DNA from: Rhizopus arrhizus
Lineage: Eukaryota; Mucoromycota; Mucoromycetes; Mucorales; Rhizopodaceae
NCBI GenBank assembly: GCA_024220505.1
Contig: JAKZZE010000025.1
Location: 682,001 to 746,000 of the forward strand
Direction: 5' to 3'
DNA: 64,000 nt
The notes under the pieces are model-generated. The model was not told where the DNA came from. It saw only the letters and a program-made list of their open reading frames with translations, and ran no database searches. Positions 10,845 through 21,738 of this stretch are shown here, piece after piece. The position numbers and the translations under genes are program-made. Numbering within the stretch: the first letter of the stretch is position 1; each line of letters opens with the position of its first letter.

Positions 10845-11722
10845 TGTCAAAGGAAAAATTCCAATGAGTCATTGTTTGACCACATTTTTATATATCCATT
10901 GTTGACGACTACAGCATTATTCACCAGTAACAATAATAGCTGCGAATTTGCTCCTAGAGAGGCTCCATTAAAGTCCATGGACAAGCAATTGGAGCACATT
11001 GGTAACAAAAAAGACGGAGGACACCGTTACCTTGCTGATGGTGTAATTCGCACCCAAACATTCCAGAATGCTGAGTTATTGCTGTTGAAGACCTCAAATG
11101 AGTTCAAGAATACAGACAAGACCAAAAAGTATTTTGACCATCATAAAGACAGGTTTCGGTGCTTATCGATGTTGAATTATATCGCTGATAAGCATAAGTA
11201 CGCGAAATTGAGCATCTTCTTGAAGTTGAAGGTGTTCTTTGCTCATGCAGCAGGTAAAGGTTTTTTGATCCAAATAATATTACACAATAATCCTAACTCT
11301 TCTTCAATAGGCGATAGCTTAAGCATTTGGACGCTTAAGTTCCGTTACAACAATGAAAAGGATGAGGGCTTCTTTGAAATGTACAGGGAGAAAAAGCTCA
11401 AACTATTTGAAAGATATGAAGACAAAGAAGATATGCTTCCAAAGCTGATGAAATTCAGTTGGGCTTTAGGGTAAAAATCAGCATAAAACTGTTTTTGTAT
11501 TAGTATGATTGATTTTTGTTTATCAAATGGAGTATGCTTGAAGAGAGTATTGGGGTACTCAACAAAGTAGAAGAAAGCCATGTAAGCAGAAGGAAGGTGT
11601 TTGGATACTCAAAGGTGGCATCAGCTCTTACGAACGAACTGGTCGATCCAGCAATAATCAAGCTGACCCAGAAAATACATAGCAAGAGCATGGCAAAAAA
11701 AAGACACATTTTCTTCATCTGA
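10845..11722 (+). pseudogene. Unidentified ORF family with PD-(D/E)XK-like motif spacing, possibly broken
   Basis: An open plus-strand frame (10872-11474) is followed by a second coding block (11516-11722). An intron of 57 nt (11254-11310, GTAAAG to CAATAG) fits inside the first block; removing it joins Ala-Ala-Gly to Ser-Leu-Ser-Ile-Trp. The frame contains Arg-Tyr-Leu-Ala-Asp-Gly-Val, then 12 residues later Glu-Leu-Leu-Leu-Leu-Lys-Thr-Ser. An Asp followed by a hydrophobic strand with Glu recalls nuclease-fold proteins in multicopy mucoralean families, but the Lys of a classic ExK is not obvious. No ATG starts the frame, and a TGA interrupts the join to the second block, so it is probably a pseudogene. 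Confidence 0.35.
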
Positions 11723-12609
11723 AGATAGTTCTTGATTTAAATAAAAATTATTGTATATGTTTTGTTCACAAAAGTAAAAATAGGGATTTCAATAGGACTC
11801 CGAATTATATATGATTTTATTTAATAGTGTATATCCAGAGTTCATATTCTTTTCACAGTATAGATGTTAATATATATACTATGCAGGTGGCTAAATGCTA
11901 CATAATATTAAGCAGATATTTACATAATTTTAATACAAGCACTTGCTCCTAATTTACCTGTCTATTTTGGTAGATATACATACATACTAATAAGTCTACA
12001 TTTCTGTATACTCATACTATTAATCGTTAATATTGTTTGATTTCTATACAATGATTATCTTTTGAGTATATCAGTGTATTTTTGTAGTTTATTAGCTTTT
12101 ATCAAAACCTTCACTAAGCTTTCCTCGAAAAATGCCTCAACTTTTTGAGAAATGGTTGGTAGTGATATTGAAAAAGCATAAGTAGAAGTTCGTTCAAAAT
12201 TTGCAATGGGAAACTAGGAAAGTATGGTTATATTGTATGAATAACACTTAACACATAGGATTGACTTTCTTCACAAACTTGAAGTGCGCAAATCGATGTG
12301 ATTCTAAACCAAATGCTGCAGAAATATTAAGAAAAACTATGTAACATGTTTAGAGTCATCTATTGAAATGGTCTTTCTCTGAACCCATATCTATTGATTT
12401 GAGATAGTTTAAAGTGTAATCGCTCAGTTGTTTAGTTTTTTACTTCGATCACTTTAACAACTGTCTAAAACTCTTTTTAAAGGATGTTAGAGACTGACTG
12501 CTCCACACTAGCAAAAGTGCTTTTTGGCATATGTTCAAGGTATATATTGGTATGAGGTTGATGCAATGTCAACTGTTTTATTTTAAAAAACATTCATTTT
12601 CTGTTTCTG
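11723..12609. other. No recognisable gene
   Basis: This is AT-rich DNA with only short ORFs and no recognisable motif, RNA gene or repeat. Confidence 0.4.
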
Positions 12610-13338
12610 GTTCGATATGCCTCTAGTCCTTCTATATATGACAAACACGTTTCGAAAGACAAGCATTATACCAGGATCCCCCGAGCTTAGTAATGAAGGG
12701 ATTATCAGAAAGTGGTTCGCCTGGGATGTGGTCCATTGGAACCCTTTTGAAGGCTAGGAAGCCAAGCCCGATCATGTTCTTTTAGCTGAGCGAGGCTTAC
12801 TTCATTCCAGAGTTTTGGAGTTGGAAGGTTTTGCTGCTTTTTTTAGGAATCATTCTGATCATACTGTTGTTTTTTAGGATCATTATATGAATAGACTAAC
12901 TAAATAATATACTGTCCATCCGATTCACCAAAAGCTTCGGCTATCATCTTATTTCAGGAATCAGCTTACTGACCATTCCTTGACTTCCAATTTCGACGGG
13001 AAATTTGGTATTAATTCTATGTGATGGGAATTTGGTCTTCTCTAAACTCCAGGTTTCATGAGCCTATTTATGATGGGGGTTTTCGAAGACTTCTTCAGAT
13101 GAATGGCTTCCGCATTCTCCTGGTTGATGATTTTCAAAAAAGTAAACGCTGCCCAAATTATGAAGAAATAAACTTGAAGTTGTCTCGAATGGCATCAAAT
13201 CCTCGTCTCTGCAAAAGACAAGTTCTCCATCAGGTTATTAGGTATAGCATATTAAGATGCATAAATCAAAATTACCGAGCGTCTGTGGTTATTAACAATG
13301 AGGATGCTGACAACAGAAAACACTCTTGCCTCTGAAAT
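12610..13338 (+). pseudogene. Relic of a Fanzor/TnpB-like RuvC nuclease (C-terminal half)
   Basis: The plus-strand translation, with stops and shifts, preserves the block order of the C-terminal half of mucoralean TnpB-like proteins. Near 12920 there is a Leu-Arg-Leu-Ser-Ser-Tyr-Phe block. Then comes a Cys-Asp-Gly-Asn segment (about 13020), His-Glu-Pro-Ile-Tyr-Asp-Gly-Gly-Phe-Arg-Arg-Leu-Leu, and Leu-Val-Asp-Asp-Phe-Gln-Lys-Ser-Lys-Arg-Cys-Pro-Asn-Tyr. A second degenerate knuckle (Leu-Arg-Cys-Ile-Asn-Gln-Asn-Tyr) and Asn-Asn-Glu-Asp-Ala-Asp-Asn follow. Compared with the family pattern ([TS][TS]xxCxxC ... CxxxxC ... RD), two Cys are now Tyr and the final Arg-Asp is altered. It is inactive. The assignment comes from family memory plus the intact copy at 21.7 kb. 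Confidence 0.55.
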
Positions 13339-14411
13339 CGTGACTTAGCTACCTACTTCAAAATATTGTATATTGTTCGTTCATTTTGTAAGATTGACCA
13401 GATTACTGCAAGGTTCAGAAATGATGCTTATCAACGACCAAAAAGACTAAGAAAGCATGCTGACGACCTATAATACCAGCATCCAGCACATCACCCTAAA
13501 ACCAATAATCTCTCCTGAACAATTATCGCTGTTCATCATCTAGATGCATTTAATATAACTGATAAACATAACAGTGGCTTCTAAGTTCTTAGTCATTTTC
13601 TATTTCCAACTCTATACATACATTGATCATTCTTGCTTTCATGTATGTACATTAAACAACTCAATCAAAAACGTATCTATCTTTCTTTTATTTTATTTTA
13701 TATTTTATTAGGGTATTTTCTTTGCTTTCCATTTGTGTCTGTTTTCTTGTCAATTTTTATTCTAATTTTGTTACGTTTCTTCAATTTTTCTCAATTCCTT
13801 TTATGTAATATTTGTGATTATGCTCAGTTTAACGCTAATGATTAAATTAGCTTTTCTGAAGAGGTATCAATATTTCCTTGTGCTGATATGCTTTCAAGCG
13901 AAATACTTGTACCCTCTCTCTCTTTTTTTTTGCAGTAATCAAAAGAATAGCTTTGTCCATTTTGTTGGAAAATCTTTTAGAAAAGGCTTACTTATTCAAA
14001 GCAATCATTTCAATTTCCTCCATTTAAAGCGATGGAGAGGATGAGTACTATCCACTAACTTTGATAATTCAAAGAGTCAAAGTCATTTTGTACCAACTGC
14101 AAAGAACAATGGCTCTTGAAAACATATTTAATTAAAAGCCCTGTGAAACATATGACTTCTCGTATTTAATTATTAAGATCAGTTTTTTCCTAAAGGTCTA
14201 TAAAATATGATGTTATGTCTTTAGATACTTTGGCAGTCTTTATGTAAACCTTGATACTCAATTGAAATCATGGCTTTATCAAACATACAATTTGATAGAA
14301 ATAACAGAAACTAATTTAAAGAGCGCACATGATAAAGCAAAAAATTGGCTCAATTTGCTCTCTTTTAAAATTTGAATAAATACAAAAGCAATAAACTTAT
14401 AATTTCAACTC
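13339..14411. other. No recognisable gene
   Basis: Hydrophobic short ORFs (13633-13845 and 13814-14044) arise from T-rich DNA and show no domain. Nothing else was recognised before the gene starting at 14412. Confidence 0.35.
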
Positions 14412-15325
14412 ATGTACCTGTTTTGGGTGCTATTATGTATTATATTGACTAAAGTAACAGCCATGGTTCAGCATTGTATTGACCCTTCCAACTGTCAGTT
14501 TTTCCCACTTCACAGTTGCTTTGCAACAGAGGAAGGATTAGTGTGTAAAAGTAGAGGTATGTAAAAGAAGAATGAAAGAAAACAATATTAAAAAGAAAAT
14601 GAATAGATAAGCCAGGGTTTGAAATGAGTATGGACCCAGCTTATACACTTTTATATTCACACATATACTTACAAAATGATACTGGCTTACCTTGTTTTTC
14701 TATACCCATAACCGATGAGCTTATAAATTATGTCGACTATCGAGGGCCAGATGTGATTGATGTTGAAGATCTGCCATTAATTGGAAATTGTAGTCGATTG
14801 TCTTTTTGTGATAAAAAAACAAAAACTTGCCAACCGAAACGCCCTGTAGGTTCTCACTGTCGACATAATATGCAGTGCATTGTTGGTGACGGTGGTATTC
14901 CTGGCCACTGCTCCAACAAGTCGATATGTGAGGTTAGACATGACCTCCCAGCTTATTATTATGACAGTACACATCAGTGGAAGATGGGTGAAGAATGGCC
15001 AGCTGCTACAATAGCTCTTGTTGTTTCGGGTATGATTGTGCTCTGTATTGTTGTTGGGCGATATGTGGTCCCTAATCTACTGAAAAGGATCAAAACGGCA
15101 TTAGAAAAATGGCAAAACAAGAGTAGCAGTACGGAAGCACTGATGGCTTCCAGCATTGATAGCGAAGAAACATGGAACGAAAATCATAAGCGTTGGTGGA
15201 AGCAAGTTCCTGGTATGAAATGGGTCTACAGTCGTCTAAATAGGTCAAGTAATGGAGATAGCACACACTATTACCAACTTGACAACAGAACTCATGAAGA
15301 GCCACCGCCATACAGGGAAAATTAA
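14412..15325 (+). CDS. Cysteine-rich type I membrane protein with C-terminal PPxY motif
   Basis: There are two exons. The ATG at 14412 opens a signal-peptide-like stretch (Met-Tyr-Leu-Phe-Trp-Val-Leu-Leu-Cys). An intron starting GTATGT near 14557 ends at GAATAG, and splicing gives Asp-Lys-Pro-Gly-Phe in frame. The lumenal or extracellular part has about a dozen Cys, several in closely spaced pairs (for example Cys-Asp-Lys-Lys-Thr-Lys-Thr-Cys), suggesting a disulfide-bonded module. One transmembrane helix (Ala-Thr-Ile-Ala-Leu-Val-Val-Ser-Gly-Met) lies near 15005-15075. The cytoplasmic tail of about 85 residues ends with Glu-Glu-Pro-Pro-Pro-Tyr, a PPxY motif of the type bound by WW domains of Rsp5/NEDD4 ubiquitin ligases. 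The family was not recognised, and ligase binding is inference. Confidence 0.75.
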
Positions 15326-15835
15326 TGAAAAAATAAAAGCATATCTTTATTAGTGCAATAAATATTCGAAATACATTTTCATATCAAATAGTAACAGTAT
15401 GATTAAATGGTATATTGCCAACTAGTTGACGTGTAATACTGAGTACGCAGGCTTATGCAATTACAGAGAAGCCTTACGTTCATCTGCTATTCTCTTTTTA
15501 TTCATGAATGAAAACTAGTAATTTAACGAGCCCTTACAGCTATAGGTTTAACTTGATTTCTTAAAGAAAGTATTTTTAAAAACTAAAAGCTTCGTTATCA
15601 AACAAGACGAAATTAAATTATTATGCTGTATTTGGAGCAAATTTAATTAATTTCTTGTGGGGTGTCTTTAGACAACTAAGGTGAGATTTCAAATAAAGCA
15701 AAATGCTTTTTCGCTCTCTCCCTCTTTTTTTTTTTTTCCTGCTTTTATCTTTTAAGGATTTTTTGCATATATAAAAAAAAAGAATACAAACGTGACATAT
15801 TGTCTCATAGCTTAAGCTGTAAATAATCTATAAAT

Positions 15836-18800
15836 ATGGAGCAAGGTAAAAAACAAACAACATATTTTGGTTTGTATGAGCACTCATTTATTTTTTTATA
15901 GAGGTTAACTATTTTTCATACATAAAACGAATTTATTTGTTAATCTATGCAACATCAATATAGCTTTATTACTTGATTGCAAAATTTTTGGCTTCAGGAC
16001 CTTGTAAAGATGCTGCACGCGTGCTTGAAAACGAATTAACACAACATCGAGAGCTACTACCACATACAATAACTTATGACGGCAAAAGAGTCCCCATGAC
16101 AATGGAACGACTGGTAAGAATTATATAAAATGCAATTTTACGATTCTGAACATTTATATGACTTAGTCAAGAGAACATCCAGACATTAGCGATACTTATT
16201 TATTAGATTTACTTGAACGATTTTTAGATCATTTTAAAGAAACAGGTGATCCAAAAAAGTCAAGAGTCAGTGCATTAAGGCACGGTGATAGATCATTGAT
16301 GACTATGCTTTCTGCATTTGTACCCAACCAAGACAAAAGAGAGCACTGTAACTATTTGACAATGACAAGAGAACAGCTAGGCAATCTGTCCATTCGTAAG
16401 TTTATAGTTTTATTGATTGACAAATAAATGAAATTTTAATCAAATTTAGATCGGCTGCTCATTGCACGAGAGATGGGTGCTAAAATATTGAAGAAAAACG
16501 AAATACCAACGTCCTTATCCACTTTTTATAGAGAGGTAATCTTAAACGTATATAAATCTTGCTATGTCTTACATTTATTCTTATAGCTTGTAACAATTTC
16601 AGGTCATCGTAATCCAGTATATTGTGTAGCATTTGATAAGACAAATAGACGTTTATTTACAGTATGTTGAATGTATATAGATTTTTCAGCATAATAACCA
16701 AGCTTTAATAGGGAAGTGACGATTTTCTTGTTAAAGTATGGTGTGTTCGTACTGGTTATCTTATTCACACCATTCGAGGACACCAAAACATCATTACAGA
16801 TATAGCCATCAATCAAGAGAATACTTTAATAGCAACAGCATCTTCAGACGGTTGCGTACGCGTATGGACAATGGATGAATATAAACCTATTATGTGTCTT
16901 AAACCCAATGCAGCTACGGTAAGCAAAAAAAAAAAAAAAAACTATGAGTTTAATTCATTGTTGATAAATTTATTATGTAATAGATCAAACCATTTACAAC
17001 AGTTAAATTTTCACCTTCTCCTAAAAATGATACACGTTATTTGATGGCAACAAACGAGGATGGATTAGTTAGACTGTGGCGGTGGGATAGAGAGACGTTA
17101 GAATTTTTTGATATAGATTCGCCCATCACTTTTAGCTGTAAGTTTAGAGCGAGAGATAGATTGAGATGCTCCTCCTTCAACTACACTGGTACGCAATTTG
17201 CAGTAGCAGGTGATGATGGATTTGTTTATGTATTCTCAGCTGTACCAGTACAAGCAATTCATGAAGGCATCACTACAAATAGTCATGACCATTCAAATAA
17301 TCTTCAGCATCAATCTCAGGGAGGTAGAGGCAGACGAAGAGTACCCAGTGTGTTATTTCCGGATAAAAGTGGTCAAACGCAAGCTCAGCCTGTTGTACCC
17401 ATTGGTATTCTCGAGGGACATATGGGCAGTGTGACCGACTTGGCTTATAGTCATGACGGGCAAAGGATACTTAGCGGGTACTGTAAAGAAACTTTTAAAA
17501 ATGCTTGTATTAAAATAAATATAGATGCCAAGATGGAACTGCGCGTATCTGGAATTTCAACAAATCAACAAAAGAATGGAATTCTGTCATTTGTAAGTTG
17601 ACATGCAGGATACTATCTAAACGATTAGAAACTAACAAAATTTAAAAGTGGACTTGAAACAATCTGTAGATACACATATTGTACAACATCAAGCTTTGTC
17701 AAATAATATCAGCCCTGTGGATCAAAAGCAACATGTCGATACGGAAGAGTTTGGATTATTTATACCCTTTGATAATGAAGACGATGAAACAACTGATATG
17801 AATCAAACAAGTGAAGAAGATATGCATCCTGAACCAATATCACCCACTGTAGATCAAATCAAAGTATCCATGATTGCTTGGAGCTCAGATGATAAATGGT
17901 GTATGATAGCATCAAACCAAGGTGAAATAAGAGTATATTATGCTTATGATGGTAGCCCAGCTTGCATATTGAAAGGACATCAAGGCGAGATTTATGCTTT
18001 GGATAATCATCCGCTCGATTCAAGTACACTGTTATCTGCAGGTTATGATGGAAATGTCATTCTTTGGGATTTGACAAGAAGAAAAATTATTACACAACAC
18101 CAGCATATTGGAAGAACTTTTACCGACTGCAAATTTTCAAAGGATGGTAAAGTAGATTTTTTTTAATCTTAGTTATTCAGCTCTAAATATAATTAATAAA
18201 TAGGTATGAAATATGCCATTACGGATGAAGAAGGACACTGTACATTATTTGGTATTGGTGGTTTAGATAAGGATTATGAGCAAGTACGCAGTTGGGAAAG
18301 AGGACAGTATTTTATATCTGATTATCAAGCACTTCGGCATTTTACTGACGGTTCTTTTGTTGATGAAGCCACACAGTTAATGCCATATTCTATATCTCCT
18401 TCACCAATTATTGATTTACAAGGCGTCGCTTATCCAAATCAAAAAAAATTAGGCTATGGTATATATCTATATAAATATTAAAAAAAAAAAGCTATATCAT
18501 GTAAGAAAACCATACCGAGCATTGCATATATAGGAAGAAACATTCCTACTTTATCTGAAACATTTGAGTTTGAAGACTCAAAGCGAAACGCTTGTTATGA
18601 TATGGAAGAAGAGGAGTATGTATTAAATTAAATAGCACAAAAAGCAGCTTACTTATTTCTGTATAGGATTCGAAAAATCAAAGTCATCAAATTACCAACC
18701 ATCGATCGTGCTACTATTGCACGTAAAAGACGCGATTTTGTCAAATCAAATGATGATGAGGATACAGACCTTAATGGCAACATTCCCTTTCAATTCCCAC

Positions 18801-20998
18801 CACCTTTGCAACCTTTCTTGCTACCTGACGACTCTGAGGATGAGGATTACCGAGAAGACGGACCTGATAATGCGCCATATGCTTCAAGTGGTGAAAGTAG
18901 TGAAGGAGAAGGTTCTGATGACTTTGTAGCAAGAGACGATCAAGTGGAAAGCGACGCAGAGCAAGAGGATGAAGGGCCGATTACAAGGAGTAGAGCTGGT
19001 CAAAGAAGATCTTCACAATCGCCTGTGAGAGGGAATACGAGACCCTCTATACAAAACACACGTCGACCCAATGCACCAAGAAGACGAGGACGGCCGAGAA
19101 CTAGCCGAGATAGTATGCGATCTGGTACAGGACGCAGAGGTCGTCCTACACGTAAGCGCAATAGAGATCGTTCTGAGGATGAAGAAGAAGAAGAACCAGT
19201 AAGACCTAGATTCAGAAGACGGCTGGCCCATGTATCCTATTTAGAAAGTGACCCTGACGATATCGAAGACGAGCAAGAGGAAGAAGAGGATAATGTTAGT
19301 GTGGATGATGATCATATGGATGTTTATGTCAACATTGATTCTTTCGAAAGAAATAATAAAGCAAATGATTACCCAGTTGCGTCAAGCAGCTCTTACGATC
19401 CAAGGACGAGCACATCCACCATGACAACACGTCGATCGGCTGCTGCCAATGGACATCCCCCACTAGAATCTGAAGATCGTAAAGGGAAGAGAATACTTCG
19501 ATCTACAGTAATTAATGATGATGATGAGGATGACTATCATGAACCTTATTCAAATCAATTACATAACAGTGGTGGTGCATCTTCATCATTTAATTCACAT
19601 GCTTTACGACCCAAACGAACACGATCCTATCAGCCTGAGGTAGCCGCTAAACCTTCTGCACCAGCAGCAAAGGCAGCACCACCACCATCAAAGCGATCAG
19701 GCAAACAACGAGGTTTCCCAAGAGTATTATCAAAGGAAGAAATTGAGCTATTTGAACCGATACCATGGATAAAGAACGTCAAAAGATCATTTTCAAAATA
19801 TTTGCCTCAAACAGGCGACTATATTGTCATCTTGACCGAAGGACATCGACAGTACTTGCGACAATCTGAGATCAAAGAACTTTTTGATGAGAAACATGGT
19901 GTGATTGATAAGCATGAACCGGTTCTTTTTGCTCAAGTAGCTGGCATGAGCTGGCAAGTGGGTCCACCTACTTTTTGTAAGTTAAAAGTGTCTTTGGTTC
20001 GATTGCAAAACATTCAGCAAGTTCTGATGCATCAAGCTACCCCTGTTTGGACATCACTTCATCGAGAAGAGGTGATTGATTACTCAGATGAGGATGGATG
20101 CCCGGAATTTATTGTGCTTTGGGAAAGATTTTATGCCTCAATGGATATATTCCGTACATTACAAGTTGGGCAAGCTGTAGATGCAGTCTATGATGAAAGT
20201 GGCACTTACAGTGGTACAGTGACAGGGCTTAATTCAAAGGGGATTTATTGGAAACAAGCCAATTTACCTAGTCCTTGGGCTTACTATCATATCGTTTGGG
20301 ATGATCCCAACTCCAAGCCTGATGATATGTGCCCCTGGGAGCTCGTACCTCGTGGTCAAGATTTTCAAGAGAAATACAATGTAAGCCCTTTCTTGAAAGA
20401 TGAAGAAATTCAGAGAGCCAAAGATATTCTTATATGGTTGGCAAGCTCGGACGAATTTGCACTTTATGTTCAACAAGTAGATTATTATGAATATCCTTCT
20501 TATCTTACTATTGTTCCCTATCCTATGTGCCTGGACATGATTTTAGAAAGATTAGAAAATGGATTTTATAGATCTAAGCAGGTAAAAAGTGTACTTAATG
20601 GATAAGAAAACAGTCTAATATGTTGTGTAGGGTGTCATTGATGATATAGAGCTTATTAAAAAGAATGCAATGCGTTATAATGATGAATCCTCTGCCGCGC
20701 ATAAAAATGCAATTAGAATGGCAAACTTCTTCAAATCGCGCTTAACAAGTAAGAGAAAGGCAAATAATTGTGCAATTTTGTATGAACTTATAAATTTTTT
20801 TAAGATCCGCATATGCCATTGTCTTGGGCAAAGGGCGGTGGTAGAAAAAAAATGATAATTGATCAGTCAGACGATGAGTATCAAGAAGAGCCACCTAGGG
20901 AAGAATCAGATGAAGAACCCGTTTTGAAAAAATCTAAAAGAGATATTTCTGATGATGAAGACGAAGATTTTGTAGTGGATGACGACGATTATGAGTAA
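15836..20998 (+). CDS. WD40-repeat and bromodomain chromatin protein (BRWD/PHIP-like)
   Basis: This is a large multi-exon gene. The N-terminal block Leu-Tyr-Tyr-Leu-Ile-Ala-Lys-Phe-Leu (from 15964) matches the start of animal PHIP/BRWD1/BRWD3. About eight WD40 repeats follow (for example Gly-His-Arg-Asn-Pro-Val-Tyr-Cys and Gly-His-Gln-Asn-Ile-Ile-Thr-Asp). Then come a long acidic/basic disordered region (about 18800-19700), a cryptic-Tudor-like segment ending Cys-Pro-Trp-Glu-Leu-Val-Pro (about 20330), and one bromodomain (about 20390-20750, with Ile-Val-Pro-Tyr-Pro-Met). The acidic tail ends at TAA 20996-20998. Animal homologues are nuclear chromatin readers and CUL4-DDB1 receptors. The first exon is uncertain: an ATG at 15836 encodes Met-Glu-Gln, but joining it in phase needs an unusual splice. 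Confidence 0.85.
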
Positions 20999-21738
20999 AC
21001 CCTATTACTTGCTTCATTGTAAATAAAACAAGAGAGACTTTATAGTCATAAACACACTTTTTTGGTTTTATAAGTATTTAATGTACGCGGGATTGGTTGT
21101 AAAAATACTTTGAATGATACAAGTAATAGTTTCGAGAGCTTCAATTCATGCTATCATTTGAGTCAGACCAGCGTTATCCACATATCGAGTTTTGCGCAAA
21201 AGCCATCACGAGGAGGGCAGGCCCTCCACATAAGTTATTTGTAAAAATAGTAAAGTTGTGTTGCATGTTTGCCATTGGTTACTTACTTTACTGGACTAGT
21301 AACAAATTTGTGATATCTTTTGAAGTTTTGGTTACAAGACATTATAGAGGTACCTAATTCTTCTTCAGAGCTATCCAAGCTACGACATAAAGCTTGTGTT
21401 ATGAAACTTAGAATCTTTTTAGCTTTATAATATCGCACATCTCACCTTGTTTATTTTTATTTTCATTTATTTTGTCAGTGAAAAAGACAATCAGGAACCA
21501 CTCTCTTTCTCGAGGGTTTCGTTTCTATTGTTTACTCGAGAATATTGTTTGCGATGAAGTTGGATAAAAAGTGTTGTCTACAGTTAAAGAAACTAGGTTG
21601 GGCCAATGAAAAAAAATTTTGGTCAATTTAAAATTGAATTGGGACTCGGTTGCCAAAAAAAAAATTGTCCAACTTACACTGTACAGAAGTATGAGAGAGT
21701 CATATCAATCACACGGAAAGCTGGCCACTGGGATCTAA
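20999..21738. other. Intergenic; 3' flank of the Fanzor gene
   Basis: The Fanzor gene ends at 21739 on the minus strand, so this stretch is its 3' flank, where TnpB and Fanzor elements usually encode the guide (omega) RNA and carry the element end. At 21600-21675 an A8-9 run occurs twice in similar context (CCAATGAAAAAAAATTTTGG and GCCAAAAAAAAAATTGTCC). No clear terminal inverted repeat was found by eye. The plus-strand ORFs here have no recognised domain. Confidence 0.35.
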
